The notes: generated by a model from the sequence alone, not told the origin. A stretch of 64,000 bases of DNA from Streptomyces nitrosporeus (GCF_008704555.1 NZ_CP023702.1:1674001-1738000); one strand, 5' to 3'; positions 54,662 to 63,737 are shown, counted from the stretch's first letter. A program made the numbers and translations.

Positions 54662-54856
54662 CGTGTGCTCCTGAGTGAGGTCGGTTCTTGGGGACCCCCT
54701 GAGCAAACCCCCGCCGAAGACCGCCGCGGCCTGCGTTGATGCCTTCCATACGGCCGCCGTCCCACCCTTGACGCGGCCCCTACGGACCCGATACGCGCCC
54801 CTGACGGACCGGGCCCGGCCTCCCCGCGGCACCGGGGCGCCACCCCCGCGCGGGCA

Positions 54857-54910
54857 CACGAAAGCCGGTGGGCCGCACCCCGTGGAGGGGGCGGCCCACC
54901 GGCTTTCGTG
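54857..54910. terminator. 20-bp perfect hairpin terminator of the DUF3710 gene
   Basis: The arm at 54857-54876 (CACGAAAGCCGGTGGGCCGC) is exactly complementary to 54891-54910, over a 14-base loop. It starts 7 bases after the DUF3710 stop and separates that gene from the kdp promoter region (54662-54856). Confidence 0.88.
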
Positions 54911-54916
54911 AGCGGG

Positions 54917-55687
54917 TCAGCGCACCTCGGTGATCTCCGGGCCGCGCTGGAGCTGGCCCATGCCGCCGGAGAACTTCGAGTTCGTCTGCTCCTCCTGCTG
55001 CACGCCCTCGGGCACCATCTGGGCGTCGTTGGGCAGCTTGAGGACGATCGGGTCACGGGGGGCCATCGGGCCGTCCCCGCGGACCACCACGGTGTCCCGG
55101 AAGACCGTCTCCAGCAGACCCGCGGCCTGCGGCTGCACCGCGCCCTGGCCGGAGATCACCCCGCGCAGGAACCACCGCGGGCCGTCGACGCCGACGAAGC
55201 GCACCAGCTGGACGCCGTTCGTCCCGTCCGGGAGCTGTACGGGCACCTGCGCGCGCAGTTCCCAGCCCAGCGGGCCCTCGACCTCGTCGATGACCCCGCC
55301 CTGCTGGGTGATGCCCGAGGCGATCTCCTCGCGCACCTCGCCCCAGATGCCCTCCTTCTTGGGGGCGGCGAAGGCCTGGAGCTGGATCGCGCTGTCGCGC
55401 AGCACGACGGTGGCCGCGACGATCGCGTCGCCGGCGACCTCCACGCGCAGTTCCATGCCCTCGACCCCGGGGACGAAGATGCCGCCCAGGTCCACCCGGC
55501 CCTCGCCGGGCCTGGTCACCTCGGAGAGGTCCCACGGCCCGTCCGGCCGGGGGGCCGGCGGAAGGTTCGTCCGGCGCGCGCCCGCGGCGTCGTCGGTGTC
55601 ATCGAGCTCGTCGACGACCTGCTCGGCCTCGCGTGCCTCGTCCGCCGAGTCCTTGGCGGAACCACTGTTCTTGCGACGTCCGAACAC
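54917..55687 (-). CDS. DUF3710 protein
   Basis: The GTG at 55687 (VFGRRKNSGSAKDSADEARE) has AAGGA 8 bases upstream and gives 256 residues. After an acidic N-terminus come typical DUF3710 strands: GPWDLSEVTRPGEGRVDLGG, FVPGVEGMELRVEVAGDAIV, LGWELRAQVPVQLPDGTNGV and VGVDGPRWFLRGVISGQGAV, ending in a polar tail. These cytoplasmic actinobacterial proteins have no known activity. The gene sits one base after the dut stop and is co-transcribed with dut and the thioesterase gene. Confidence 0.92.
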   Translation of the reverse strand: MFGRRKNSGSAKDSADEAREAEQVVDELDDTDDAAGARRTNLPPAPRPDGPWDLSEVTRPGEGRVDLGGIFVPGVEGMELRVEVAGDAIVAATVVLRDSAIQLQAFAAPKKEGIWGEVREEIASGITQQGGVIDEVEGPLGWELRAQVPVQLPDGTNGVQLVRFVGVDGPRWFLRGVISGQGAVQPQAAGLLETVFRDTVVVRGDGPMAPRDPIVLKLPNDAQMVPEGVQQEEQTNSKFSGGMGQLQRGPEITEVR

Positions 55688-55688
55688 G

Positions 55689-56216
55689 TCACTGTCCTTC
55701 CCGGTCGGATACGACCGAAGCGTAGCTGTTCCCACCCTGGGTGTTACCGCCCCTGACGTCCCCCACGGCGGCGTGACCGCCGGTGGACCCGAAGCCTGCC
55801 CCGGCCCGAGCCGAGCCGGGGAGCTCCGCCACCTCGTGGAAGCGGATCTTCTCGACCTGCTGGACGACCAGTTGGGCAATCCGGTCGAACCGTTCGAACC
55901 GCACGGTCTCGCGTGGATCGAGGTTGACCAGGATCACCTTGATCTCCCCACGGTACCCGGCATCAACCGTCCCCGGGGCATTCACCAGGGCGACTCCGCA
56001 GCGGGCGGCGAGTCCGGAACGGGGGTGCACGAAGGCCGCGTAACCGTCGGGCAGCGCGATCGAGACCCCGGTGGGCAGCACGGCCCGCTCCCCCGGGGCG
56101 AGCTCGGCGGCCTCGGTGGTGACCAGGTCGGCTCCGGCGTCGCCCGGGTGCCCGTAAGCGGGAAGCGGGACCTCCGGGTCGAGACGGCGGATGAGCACGT
56201 CCACGGGAGGGCGCAT
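55689..56216 (-). CDS. dut: dUTP diphosphatase
   Basis: The 175-residue protein has the five trimeric dUTPase motifs: GDAGADL, HPRSGLAARCGVALVN, GTVDAGYRGEIKVILVN, ERFDRIAQLVVQ and the C-terminal GFGSTGGHAAV arm that closes over the site. It converts dUTP to dUMP and pyrophosphate, keeping uracil out of DNA and feeding dTMP synthesis. Its ATG overlaps the thioesterase stop by one base (TGATG), and the DUF3710 gene follows immediately. A Gly/Asn tail of about 20 residues extends beyond the usual end. Confidence 0.96.
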   Translation of the reverse strand: MRPPVDVLIRRLDPEVPLPAYGHPGDAGADLVTTEAAELAPGERAVLPTGVSIALPDGYAAFVHPRSGLAARCGVALVNAPGTVDAGYRGEIKVILVNLDPRETVRFERFDRIAQLVVQQVEKIRFHEVAELPGSARAGAGFGSTGGHAAVGDVRGGNTQGGNSYASVVSDREGQ

Positions 56217-56800
56217 CAGGGGTTCACCTCGAAGGCACGGGCGCGCCGGACGGTGTCCGGGTCGGACATGGCCGCCTCGATCTCCTCCGAGCGGCCGTTG
56301 TCGATGAAGTGGTCCACCTTGACCTCGATGAAGAGGGCCTCGGCGCGCACCGCGACCGGGCCGTCGGGGCCCCCGGTCCGGCCGGTCGCCCGGCAGTAGA
56401 TCTTCCGCTTGTGCACCGCCGTGACCTCGGCGTCCAGGAAGAGAGTGGTACCGACCGGCACCGGCCGGACGTAGTCGGTCTCCAGCCGTCCGGTCACCGC
56501 GATGACGCGCAGCAGCCAGCTCAGCGCGCCGAGGGTCTCGTCCAGCGCCGTGGCCAGCACGCCGCCGTGTGCGAGACCCGGAGCTCCCTGGTGGGCGGGC
56601 TGGACGGTGAATTCGGCGGTGACGCCCACGCCTTCCCCGGCCCGGGCGGCCAGGTGCAGCCCGTGCGGCTGCCCGTCCCCGCACCCGAAGCAGTGGTCGT
56701 AGTGCGACCCGAGGAGTTCGCCGGGGGCGGGGGCGTCGGGGTGCCGGACCGGCGCCACCGCGTCCGCGGGGGGTGTCAGGCCTTCAGATGTTCCACTCAC
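56216..56800 (-). CDS. PaaI-type hotdog-fold thioesterase
   Basis: The GTG at 56800 (VSGTSEGLTPPADAVAPVRH) keeps the gene clear of the divergent DUF3093 start and gives 194 residues. The hotdog core has HCFGCGDGQPHGLHLAARAG, HQGAPGLAHGGVLATALDET, LGALSWLLRVIAVTGRLETD and VRPVPVGTTLFLDAEVTAVH. PaaI/4HBT enzymes cleave acyl-CoA thioesters; the HGG and D/E positions are as expected. The FGCG motif is typical of the actinobacterial subgroup. It leads a short operon with dut and DUF3710. A second member role is unknown. Confidence 0.9.
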   Translation of the reverse strand: MSGTSEGLTPPADAVAPVRHPDAPAPGELLGSHYDHCFGCGDGQPHGLHLAARAGEGVGVTAEFTVQPAHQGAPGLAHGGVLATALDETLGALSWLLRVIAVTGRLETDYVRPVPVGTTLFLDAEVTAVHKRKIYCRATGRTGGPDGPVAVRAEALFIEVKVDHFIDNGRSEEIEAAMSDPDTVRRARAFEVNP

Positions 56801-56858
56801 AGGCGCAGACCTTACCCGCGCCACCGGACACCGGTGGCTCCGTGCCAGTCTTGGACGC

Positions 56859-57317
56859 ATGCAGCCTTCCACATCGCCTTTCGACGAACGTCTCACCGCG
56901 CCCCGTTCGTGGTGGTTCATCGCCTTCCTGATCGGTATCGCCTGTGCGCTGATGCTCCTGCCGCTGGGGACCCTGCCGATGCTCGGCGGCCTGGCGGGCG
57001 GGACCGCCCTCTCGGCGATGGCGGTCAGCGGCTACGGCTCCGCGCGGATCCGGGTCGTGGCGGGGGCCCTGGTCGCGGGCGACGCCCGGATCCCGCTGAC
57101 GGCGCTCGGCACGGCCGAGGTGCTGGACGGGGAGGAGGCGCGCGCCTGGCGTACGTACAAGGCGGACACCCGGGCGTTCATGCTGCTGCGCAGCTACATC
57201 CCGACGGCGGTCCGGGTGGAGGTCACCGATCCGGCGGACCCGACCCCGTACCTCTATCTGTCGACCCGGGAGCCCGAGGCCCTGGCCGCGGCGCTCTCCC
57301 CCGCCGTACGCGCCTGA
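56859..57317 (+). CDS. DUF3093 membrane protein
   Basis: The 152-residue protein has two adjacent membrane helices (WWFIAFLIGIACALMLLPLG, TLPMLGGLAGGTALSAMAVS). A cytoplasmic beta domain follows (SARIRVVAGALVAGDARIPL, RAWRTYKADTRAFMLLRSYI, then TDPADPTPYLYLSTREPEAL). These match DUF3093, found beside dut in many actinobacteria. No function is established. It is divergent from the thioesterase-dut-DUF3710 operon. Confidence 0.92.
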   Translation: MQPSTSPFDERLTAPRSWWFIAFLIGIACALMLLPLGTLPMLGGLAGGTALSAMAVSGYGSARIRVVAGALVAGDARIPLTALGTAEVLDGEEARAWRTYKADTRAFMLLRSYIPTAVRVEVTDPADPTPYLYLSTREPEALAAALSPAVRA

Positions 57318-57395
57318 GGGCCCCGGACGGGAGAAGGGGCTCCCGCGGGCCGGGGCGGGCGGTGTACGGGCGGGCCCGGGGGCCTGCGGGCGGGC

Positions 57396-58352
57396 TCAGC
57401 GGCCGGGGTCGTCGTCGTACCCCTCGGGCAGCTCCTTCGCGGGCCGCTCGGGCTGCTCCAGCGGCGGCAGCTCCACAAGGCGGTCCCAGGGGACCTGATG
57501 GCGCCGGAGGTCCTTCCTGACCCGGTCGGCGAGCTTCCGGGTGTCCCGGCGGTTCATCAGCGCGCCGACGGCGGCACCGACCATGAAGGGGATGAGGTTG
57601 GGCAGGTCACGCGCCATGCGCTTCATGATCTGCTGGCGCAGCTCGCGCTTCATCTGCCCGCCCAGCGCCGCGTTGAGCGTGGTGGGGCGGGACACGTCGA
57701 TGCCGCGTTCCTCGGTCCAGGACGTCAGGTACGCGGTGCTGCGCTGGGTGAGGTTGCCCGGAGGGCGCAGCCCGTAGACCTCGTGGAGTTCGGCGACGAG
57801 CTTCATCTCCACGGCGGCCACCCCGGTGATCTCGGCGGCCAGCTCGGCCAGCATCGCCGGCGGTACGGGCATCATCGCCGCGGCGCCGATGCCGGCGCCC
57901 ACGGTGGCGGTCGCGTTGCAGGCGCCGGCCACGAGTTTGTCGGCGAGCTCTTCGGGACCGAGCCCGGGGAACTGCCTGCGCAGGGTCGCCAGGTCGCGGA
58001 CGGGGACCCTGGGCGCGGTGTCGATGATCCGGTCGGCCAGCCGGCCGGCCATCGCGCGGGCCCCTGCTCCGCCCTTCAGCACGCCCCGCCGCAGGCCGCG
58101 CAGCCGCTCGGCACGGGAGGCGGGGTCCGCCCCGTCCCGCTCTCCGGGCTCCTGCGGTGCCGCCCCCGCCGGGACCGCTTCGAGCGAGGCCGGGCGGCCC
58201 CGCTCGTCGGATGTGCCGGGATAGGCCGGCAGGGCGGCCCGGGGCTCGGCAGGGGCGCTCGCGCCTTCCGCCGGACCTGTACCGCCCTGATGTGCCTCCG
58301 ACGGCTTCGTGCGCCGCAGGCGCCGCTTCCGGAACGGTGTGTCGCCTGCCAC
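57396..58352 (-). CDS. Conserved hypothetical protein, 318 residues
   Basis: I do not recognise a named family. The first 95 residues are polar and Pro/Ala-rich. The rest is helical and amphipathic, with small hydrophobic stretches (ACNATATVGAGIGAAAMMPV, PPAMLAELAAEITGVAAVEM) and FMVGAAVGALMNRRDTRKLA near the end, which suggests membrane association of the EcsC type without clear transmembrane helices. The gene lies 12 bases downstream of the DUF4193 gene in the same direction. This order is usual in Streptomyces, as far as I recall. Confidence 0.82.
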   Translation of the reverse strand: MAGDTPFRKRRLRRTKPSEAHQGGTGPAEGASAPAEPRAALPAYPGTSDERGRPASLEAVPAGAAPQEPGERDGADPASRAERLRGLRRGVLKGGAGARAMAGRLADRIIDTAPRVPVRDLATLRRQFPGLGPEELADKLVAGACNATATVGAGIGAAAMMPVPPAMLAELAAEITGVAAVEMKLVAELHEVYGLRPPGNLTQRSTAYLTSWTEERGIDVSRPTTLNAALGGQMKRELRQQIMKRMARDLPNLIPFMVGAAVGALMNRRDTRKLADRVRKDLRRHQVPWDRLVELPPLEQPERPAKELPEGYDDDPGR

Positions 58353-58364
58353 GGCCGGCCGGCC

Positions 58365-58661
58365 TCAGTCGCAGTCGCGGCAGATGGGCTGGCCGTTCTT
58401 CTCGCGGGCCAGCTGGCTGCGGTGGTGGACCAGGAAGCAGCTCATGCAGGTGAACTCGTCAGCCTGCTTGGGCAGCACCCGCACGGCGAGCTCTTCGTTG
58501 GACAGGTCCGCGCCGGGCAGTTCGAGTCCCTCTGCCGCGTCGAACTCGTCGACGTCGACGGCCGAGGCCGTCTTGTCGCTCCGGCGGGCCTTGAGCTCCT
58601 CGAGGCTGTCCTGATCGACGTCGTCGTCGGTCTTGCGTGGAGTGTCGTAATCCGTTGCCAT
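58365..58661 (-). CDS. DUF4193 zinc-ribbon protein
   Basis: The 98-residue acidic protein (MATDYDTPRKTDDDVDQDSL) ends in a zinc ribbon, CMSCFLVHHRSQLA and CRDCD, with two CxxC pairs. It matches actinobacterial DUF4193, which is universal in Streptomyces. Its acidic front and C-terminal ribbon resemble RNA-polymerase or ribosome-associated small factors, but no function is known to me. A long leader region (58662-59063) precedes it. Confidence 0.93.
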   Translation of the reverse strand: MATDYDTPRKTDDDVDQDSLEELKARRSDKTASAVDVDEFDAAEGLELPGADLSNEELAVRVLPKQADEFTCMSCFLVHHRSQLAREKNGQPICRDCD

Positions 58662-58822
58662 GTCGCTCTCCCCCTCTTGGGTGTTGGGTGTCTCAGCGCA
58701 CGTAACGCGTGAGAGGCCGGACTTGTGCCCGACCTGAGGCGGAGATTTTGCCTCACATCAAGGTCTGTTACTCAATCGACACCCAACCGGATCCCTCCGT
58801 AGCGATCGGCTTGGGTGGCGAA

Positions 58823-58842
58823 GGGGACCGTACACGGTCCCC
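58823..58842. promoter_or_regulatory. Palindrome GGGGACCGT-AC-ACGGTCCCC
   Basis: A perfect 9+9 inverted repeat lies 162 bases upstream of the DUF4193 gene, in the 402-base gap 58662-59063. It may be an operator or hairpin for either neighbouring gene. No gene is seen in the gap. Confidence 0.4.
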
Positions 58843-58966
58843 GGACTGCGGTTTACGGGCGCCACCCCGTGTACTTCCCGTGATACCACCCCCCGAAAAC
58901 CCGGACTTTTCCAGGCATCGCGGGAAGAAGGCGATCACGGAGCGTAGAGAGACCGGAAATCGCTTC

Positions 58967-58980
58967 TGTGATCGATCACA
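58967..58980. promoter_or_regulatory. Crp-like site TGTGATCGATCACA
   Basis: The 14-base perfect palindrome fits GTG-N6-CAC, the motif I recall for the Streptomyces Crp protein. It lies between the DUF4193 gene (start 58661) and the end of cutS (59064). It could control the DUF4193 gene at a distance of about 300 bases. Confidence 0.45.
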
Positions 58981-59063
58981 CAGGAGCGCACCGCCGGAAC
59001 GGGCCAGAATTTCCGCCCAAAGCGAACAGGTCCATCCAATGCCGCTTCACGCGGCGAAGTGTC

Positions 59064-60296
59064 TCAGACCGGAAGGGTGACGCGCATCACGAGGCCTCCC
59101 CCTTCGCGGGGCTCCGCGATGATACGGCCGCCGTGGGCCCGCGCGACGGACCGCGCGATCGACAGGCCGAGCCCGACCCCCTTGTCGCTGCCCGTACGCT
59201 CCGTACGCAGCCGTCTGAACGGCTCGAAGAGGTTGTCGATCTCGTAGGCGGGCACCACCGGCCCGGTGTTCGAGACGGTCAGCAGGGCCTGTCCGTGCTG
59301 CAGCTCGGTGCCGACCTCCACCCAGCCGTTCTCGGCGGTGTTGTAGCGGACGGCGTTCTGGACGAGGTTCAGCGCGATCCTCTCCAGCAGGACGCCGTTG
59401 CCCTGGACGACCGCGGGTGCCCGCTCGCCGCGGATCTCGACGCCCCTGGTGGCGGCCTCGGCCCTGGTCTGGTCGATGGCCCGGCCGGCCACCTCGGCCA
59501 GGTCGACCGGCTTGCGTTCCACGATCTGGTTGTCGCTGCGGGCCAGCAGCAGCAGCCCCTCGACCAGCTGTTCGCTGCGCTCGTTGGTGGCCAGGAGCGT
59601 CCTGCCCAGCTGGTGCAGCTCGGGCGGGGCCTCCGGGTCGGAGAGGTGGACCTCCAGCAGGGTGCGGTTGATCGCCAGAGGTGTGCGCAGTTCGTGCGAG
59701 GCGTTGCCCACGAACCGCTGCTGGGCCGTGAACGCCCTCTCCAGGCGGTCCAGCATCTCGTCGAAGGTGTCCGCCAGTTCCTTCAGCTCGTCGTCCGGCC
59801 CGTCCAGCTCGATCCGCCGGGTCAGGTCGGTGCCGACGACGCGCCGGGCGGTCCGGGTGATCCGGCCGAGCGGGGACAGGACACGGCCCGCCATCGCGTA
59901 GCCGAAGGCGAAGGCGATGACGCTGAGGCCCACCAGGGCCAGCAGTGAGCGGTTCAGCAGGGTGTCGAGCGCGTGGTCGCGCTGCTGGTTGGCGCAGGCG
60001 TTCAGCGCGTCGTTGAACGCCTCGGGGGTGGCCTTGGTCGGCAGGTCGCAGACCTCGCTGCTGACCTGGCCGTTCACCACCTCGAACGGCAGGTCGCTGC
60101 CCACGTCCAGGGCCTGGGCCGCCAGCATGTAGATGATCGAGAGCAGCAGGATGCCGGCGATCAGGAACATCCCGCCGTACAGCAGGGTGAGCCGTATCCG
60201 GATGGTCGGGCGCAGCCAGGGGTACGGCGAGTCCTGCGGCTTGGGCTCCCAGGTCGGTTTCGGGGGCGCCTTCACGGGCGCCGGGGAAGGGGGCAC
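59064..60296 (-). CDS. cutS: CutS-like sensor histidine kinase
   Basis: The GTG at 60296 gives 410 residues. A proline-rich cytoplasmic start leads to a membrane helix (LTLLYGGMFLIAGILLLSII), then a short extracellular sensor of about 75 residues with two Cys (SSEVCDLPTK, NACANQQRD). A second helix follows (LLALVGLSVIAFAFGYAMAG), then HAMP (RVLSPLGRITRTARRVVGTD), HisKA with the phospho-His (FVGNASHELRTPLAI) and HATPase_c (NLVQNAVRYNTAENG, GVGLGLSIARSVARAHGGRI). Together with the response regulator 7 bases upstream it matches CutRS of S. lividans and S. coelicolor. The paired extracellular Cys suit a redox or secretion-stress sensor. Confidence 0.9.
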   Translation of the reverse strand: MPPSPAPVKAPPKPTWEPKPQDSPYPWLRPTIRIRLTLLYGGMFLIAGILLLSIIYMLAAQALDVGSDLPFEVVNGQVSSEVCDLPTKATPEAFNDALNACANQQRDHALDTLLNRSLLALVGLSVIAFAFGYAMAGRVLSPLGRITRTARRVVGTDLTRRIELDGPDDELKELADTFDEMLDRLERAFTAQQRFVGNASHELRTPLAINRTLLEVHLSDPEAPPELHQLGRTLLATNERSEQLVEGLLLLARSDNQIVERKPVDLAEVAGRAIDQTRAEAATRGVEIRGERAPAVVQGNGVLLERIALNLVQNAVRYNTAENGWVEVGTELQHGQALLTVSNTGPVVPAYEIDNLFEPFRRLRTERTGSDKGVGLGLSIARSVARAHGGRIIAEPREGGGLVMRVTLPV

Positions 60297-60303
60297 GGGG
60301 CGC

Positions 60304-60957
60304 TCAGATCCGGTATCCGGAACCGGGCACGGTGACGATGACGGGAGGCTCGCCCAGCTTGCGGCGCAGGGTCATGACGGTGACCCGCACCACGTTGGTG
60401 AAGGGGTCGGTGTTCTCGTCCCAGGCCTTCTCCAGCAGCTGCTCGGCCGAGACGACGGCGCCCTCGCTGCGCATCAGCACCTCCAGCACGGCGAACTCCT
60501 TCGGGGCGAGCTGGATCTCCTGCTCGTCCCGGAAGACCTCGCGGCGGTTGGGGTCCAGCTTGATGCCGGCCCGCTCCAGCACCGGCGGCAGCGCGACGGT
60601 GGTCCGCCGCCCCAGGGCCCGGACGCGGGCGGTCAGCTCGCTGAACGCGAACGGTTTGGGGAGGTAGTCGTCCGCTCCGAGTTCCAGTCCCTCCACCCGG
60701 TCGCTGACGTCCCCGGACGCGGTGAGCATCAGCACCCGGGTGGGCATGCCCATCTCGACGATCCGGCGGCAGACGTCGTCGCCGTGCACCAGCGGGAGGT
60801 CCCGGTCCAGCACGACGACGTCGTAGTCGTTGACCCCGACCCTCTCCAGGGCGGCCGCCCCGTCGTAGACGACGTCGACGGCCATGGCCTCCCGGCGCAG
60901 TCCGGTGGCCACCGCATCGGCGAGCAGCTGCTCGTCCTCGACGACGAGTACGCGCAC
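60304..60957 (-). CDS. cutR: CutR-like response regulator
   Basis: The GTG at 60957 (VRVLVVEDEQLLADAVATGL) has GGAAGGA about 8 bases upstream and gives 217 residues, the length of known CutR. The phospho-acceptor is D51 (YDVVVLDRDLPLVHG) and the Lys lies in DDYLPKPFAFSELTAR. The OmpR winged helix is IQLAPKEFAVLEVLMRSEGA, then ENTDPFTNVVRVTVMTLRRK and PGSGYRI. It is phosphorylated by CutS and regulates transcription; in S. coelicolor the pair was linked to copper metabolism and antibiotic production. It leads the cutRS operon. Confidence 0.93.
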   Translation of the reverse strand: MRVLVVEDEQLLADAVATGLRREAMAVDVVYDGAAALERVGVNDYDVVVLDRDLPLVHGDDVCRRIVEMGMPTRVLMLTASGDVSDRVEGLELGADDYLPKPFAFSELTARVRALGRRTTVALPPVLERAGIKLDPNRREVFRDEQEIQLAPKEFAVLEVLMRSEGAVVSAEQLLEKAWDENTDPFTNVVRVTVMTLRRKLGEPPVIVTVPGSGYRI

Positions 60958-61367
60958 GGCGCAGTCCTTCCCTCGGTCCTTCGGAACACAGGCCGAGCGG
61001 CCGGTCCCCGGCCGCTCGCCGCACGTCAGCGGCACCGACTGTGCGCGTCCATCCTGCCTGCAACGCGCATAAACCGGCGGTAAGACCTCACGGCCCCGCC
61101 GGCCGCCCGCCGTGCCGGGCACCCGGCGGGCACGGTGGGAGGTCCCGGGGCGCCCGCAGGGAATTCGTCGGATTCCCGGGCCAGTTGAGGTTTCCCCCGT
61201 TCCCGGCAGGGGGAGGACGAATGCACACCCGCGATCACGCCCTGCATGTGGCGCACCACGGCCCGCTCCGCTCCCGGAGGGATCGCGTGATCACCCGCAC
61301 TCCGGTTCCCGCCGGAGGATTCCCGGGCACACCCCCGTGCCACCGACCCACGACGAGGGGGCGCATC

Positions 61368-61541
61368 ATGGACGCTTTCACCGCAGGTCTGCTGCAACGG
61401 ATCAGGACCACCGAATCCGACCTCACCAAGGCTCGGGAGACGGGCGACGACTTCCTCGCGGATGTCGAGCAGAGCGAGCTGGACGACCTGCGTCGTCTCG
61501 CCGCCGAGCACGGCGTGGAGGTCGGCGCACCGAGCGTCTGA
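61368..61541 (+). CDS. Conserved 57-residue protein
   Basis: The ATG at 61368 is preceded by GAGGGGG. The product (MDAFTAGLLQRIRTTESDLT, then ARETGDDFLADVEQSELDDL, RRLAAEHGVEV) is an acidic two-helix peptide, probably a coiled coil. I recall similar short proteins next to cutRS in other Streptomyces, but no function. An in-frame ATG at 61221 would add 49 Arg/Pro-rich residues and seems less likely. The 410-base gap before it (60958-61367) shows no other gene. Confidence 0.75.
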   Translation: MDAFTAGLLQRIRTTESDLTKARETGDDFLADVEQSELDDLRRLAAEHGVEVGAPSV

Positions 61542-61550
61542 GCCGGCGCG

Positions 61551-61588
61551 GGAAGGCCCCGGGCACTGTCCAGGTGCCGGGGCCTTCC
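61551..61588. terminator. Terminator after the 57-residue gene
   Basis: GGAAGGCCCCGGGCAC pairs with GTGCCGGGGCCTTCC, with one bulged G and a 7-base loop. It lies 10 bases after the stop and is followed by GTCGC. Confidence 0.75.
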
Positions 61589-61708
61589 GTCGCTCCGCCA
61601 CGGCCCCAGGAGGCCCTTTCCCGGTCTCCTGGGGCCGTGGTGCGTCCTGGGGCCGTGGGGCGCTCTGAGACCGTGGCGCGCCCTGGGGCGCCTTCCGCCC
61701 GGTGCCCC

Positions 61709-62509
61709 TCAGTCGTGCCAGGCCCCCAGGTCCTCCAGCAGGGCCTGGAGCGGTTCGAAGACCCCGGGGGTCGCGGCGACGGTCAGCTCCCGGTCCGGGC
61801 GCCGGCCGGGGCGGCCCCCGGTGAGCGCGCCCGCCTCCCGGGCGATCAGGTCGCCGGCCGCCAGATCCCAGGGGTGCAGCCCCCGCTCGTAGTAGCCGTC
61901 GAGCCGGCCGGCCGCCACGTCGCACAGGTCGACCGCGGCGGAACCGCCGCGCCGGATGTCGCGCAGCCGCGGGATCAGGCGCTCGGCCACCGCCGCCTGG
62001 TGGGTGCGTACCTCGGTGACGTAGTTGAAGCCGGTCGAGACCAGTGCCTGGCCGAGCGGTGCGGCGGGGCGGCAGCGCAGGGGTTCGCCGTTGAGGCGGG
62101 CGCCGCCGCCGAGGACGGCGTGGAAGGTCTCCCGCCGCATCGGGGCCTCGACCACGCCCACCACCCGCTCGCCGTCGCGCTCGGCGGCGATGGACACGGC
62201 CCAGGTCGGCAGGCCGTAGAGGTAGTTCACCGTGCCGTCGAGCGGGTCGATGACCCAGCGGATGCCGCTGCTGCCCTCGGAACTGGCGCCCTCCTCCCCG
62301 AGGAAGCCGTCGGCGGGCCGGCGGTCGGAGAGGAAGCCGGTGATCAGCTTCTCGGCGCCGATGTCCATCTCCGTGACGACGTCGACGGGGCTGGACTTCG
62401 TCGCCGCGACGCCGAGGTCGTCGGGACGGCCGTCCCGCAGCAGGGCACCGGCGCGGCGGGCGGCCTCCAGGGCCAGGTCGAGCAGTTCGGACAGCAGGGG
62501 GTCGGTCAC
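61709..62509 (-). CDS. Inositol monophosphatase-family phosphatase
   Basis: The GTG at 62509 gives 266 residues with the Mg2+-dependent IMPase motifs: DVVTEMDIGAEKLI, GFLGEEGASSEG, WVIDPLDGTVNYLYGLPTWA (motif 1, DPLDGT) and the second site YYERGLHPWDLAAGDLIARE. Substrates in this family include myo-inositol 1-phosphate, histidinol phosphate, fructose bisphosphate and PAP; the exact one is not readable. It is co-directional with hemH, 100 bases downstream of its stop, an order I recall from the S. coelicolor chromosome. Confidence 0.93.
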   Translation of the reverse strand: MTDPLLSELLDLALEAARRAGALLRDGRPDDLGVAATKSSPVDVVTEMDIGAEKLITGFLSDRRPADGFLGEEGASSEGSSGIRWVIDPLDGTVNYLYGLPTWAVSIAAERDGERVVGVVEAPMRRETFHAVLGGGARLNGEPLRCRPAAPLGQALVSTGFNYVTEVRTHQAAVAERLIPRLRDIRRGGSAAVDLCDVAAGRLDGYYERGLHPWDLAAGDLIAREAGALTGGRPGRRPDRELTVAATPGVFEPLQALLEDLGAWHD

Positions 62510-62609
62510 AACGCTCCAGGGGTCGGGGCCGGCCGGGCCGCGTCCGCCGAAGGGGTGGGCGGACGGCCGGAGGCCGGACGGTTCGGCGGGCGTACGGTCC
62601 GCGGGAGGG

Positions 62610-63737
62610 TCAGGCGTACGGGCTGTCCGCGCCGGCCGCGGCGGGCTTGGGGGCCCTGGCCGGGCAGCAGCCGACCGGGCAGAGGTCGTGCGAGGGGCCC
62701 AGCGCGCCCAGCGCGCACCGCTCCACCGGCAGCCCCCGCTCGGCGGCGGCCCGCTCCAGCACGAGCTCGCGCACGGCCGCGGCGAACCGGGGGTCGGCTC
62801 CGACCGTCGCCGACCGGCGGACCGGCAGGCCGAGCTCGGCGGCCTTGGCGGTGGCCTCGGTGTCGAGGTCGTAGAGCACCTCCATGTGGTCGGAGACGAA
62901 CCCGATGGGGATCATCACGGCCGCGGGGACGCCCTCGCCGTGGAGCGTCTCCAGGTGGTCGCAGATGTCGGGCTCCAGCCACGGGATGTGCGGGGCGCCG
63001 CTGCGCGACTGGTAGACCAGGTCCCAGGGGTGGTCGACGCCCGTCTCCTCACGCACCGCCCCGGCGATGACCCGGGCCACGTCCAGGTGCTCGGCGACGT
63101 ACGAGCCGCCGTCGCCGTGGGTCTCCACCGGGCCCGAGGTGTCGGCCGCCGCGGTGGGGACGGAGTGCGTGGTGAAGACGAGGCGCGCGCCCGCCCGGAC
63201 GTCCTCGGGGAGGTCCGCGAGCGAGGCCAGCACCCCGTCGGTCATGGGCCGCACGAACCCGGGGTGGTTGAAGTAGTGCCGCAGCTTGTCCACGCGCGGT
63301 ACCGGCAGCCCCTCCGCCTCCAGGGCGGCCAGCGAGTCGGCGAGGTTCTCGCGGTACTGCCGGCACCCGGAGTACGAGGCGTAGGCGCTGGTCGCGAGGA
63401 CGGCGATCCGGCGGTGCCCGTCGGCGACCATCTCGCGCAGGGTGTCGGTGAGGTACGGCGCCCAGTTGCGGTTGCCCCAGTACACCGGGAGGCCGAGGCC
63501 GTGCTCGGCGAAGTCCTCGCGCAGGGCGTCCAGCAGGTCGCGGTTCTGTCCGTTGATGGGACTGACGCCGCCGAAGAGGAAGTAGTGCTTGCCGACCTCC
63601 TTGAGCCGTTCCTCGGGGATGCCCCGGCCGCGGGTCACGTTCGCCAGGAACGGGACCACGTCGTCAGGGCCCTCGGGACCGCCGAAGGAGAGCAGGAGCA
63701 GGGCGTCGTAGGGTGCGGGACCACGCAGATCGGGCAT
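62610..63737 (-). CDS. hemH: Ferrochelatase (coproporphyrin type)
   Basis: The ATG at 63737 ([20 protein letters not shown]) gives 375 residues. Family motifs are [85 protein letters not shown] and [20 protein letters not shown] with the metal-site His and Glu. It inserts iron into coproporphyrin III in the actinobacterial haem route. C-terminal cysteines ([20 protein letters not shown]) may hold a [2Fe-2S] cluster, as in other actinobacterial ferrochelatases. The last 20 residues are low complexity. Confidence 0.95.
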   Translation of the reverse strand: MPDLRGPAPYDALLLLSFGGPEGPDDVVPFLANVTRGRGIPEERLKEVGKHYFLFGGVSPINGQNRDLLDALREDFAEHGLGLPVYWGNRNWAPYLTDTLREMVADGHRRIAVLATSAYASYSGCRQYRENLADSLAALEAEGLPVPRVDKLRHYFNHPGFVRPMTDGVLASLADLPEDVRAGARLVFTTHSVPTAAADTSGPVETHGDGGSYVAEHLDVARVIAGAVREETGVDHPWDLVYQSRSGAPHIPWLEPDICDHLETLHGEGVPAAVMIPIGFVSDHMEVLYDLDTEATAKAAELGLPVRRSATVGADPRFAAAVRELVLERAAAERGLPVERCALGALGPSHDLCPVGCCPARAPKPAAAGADSPYA

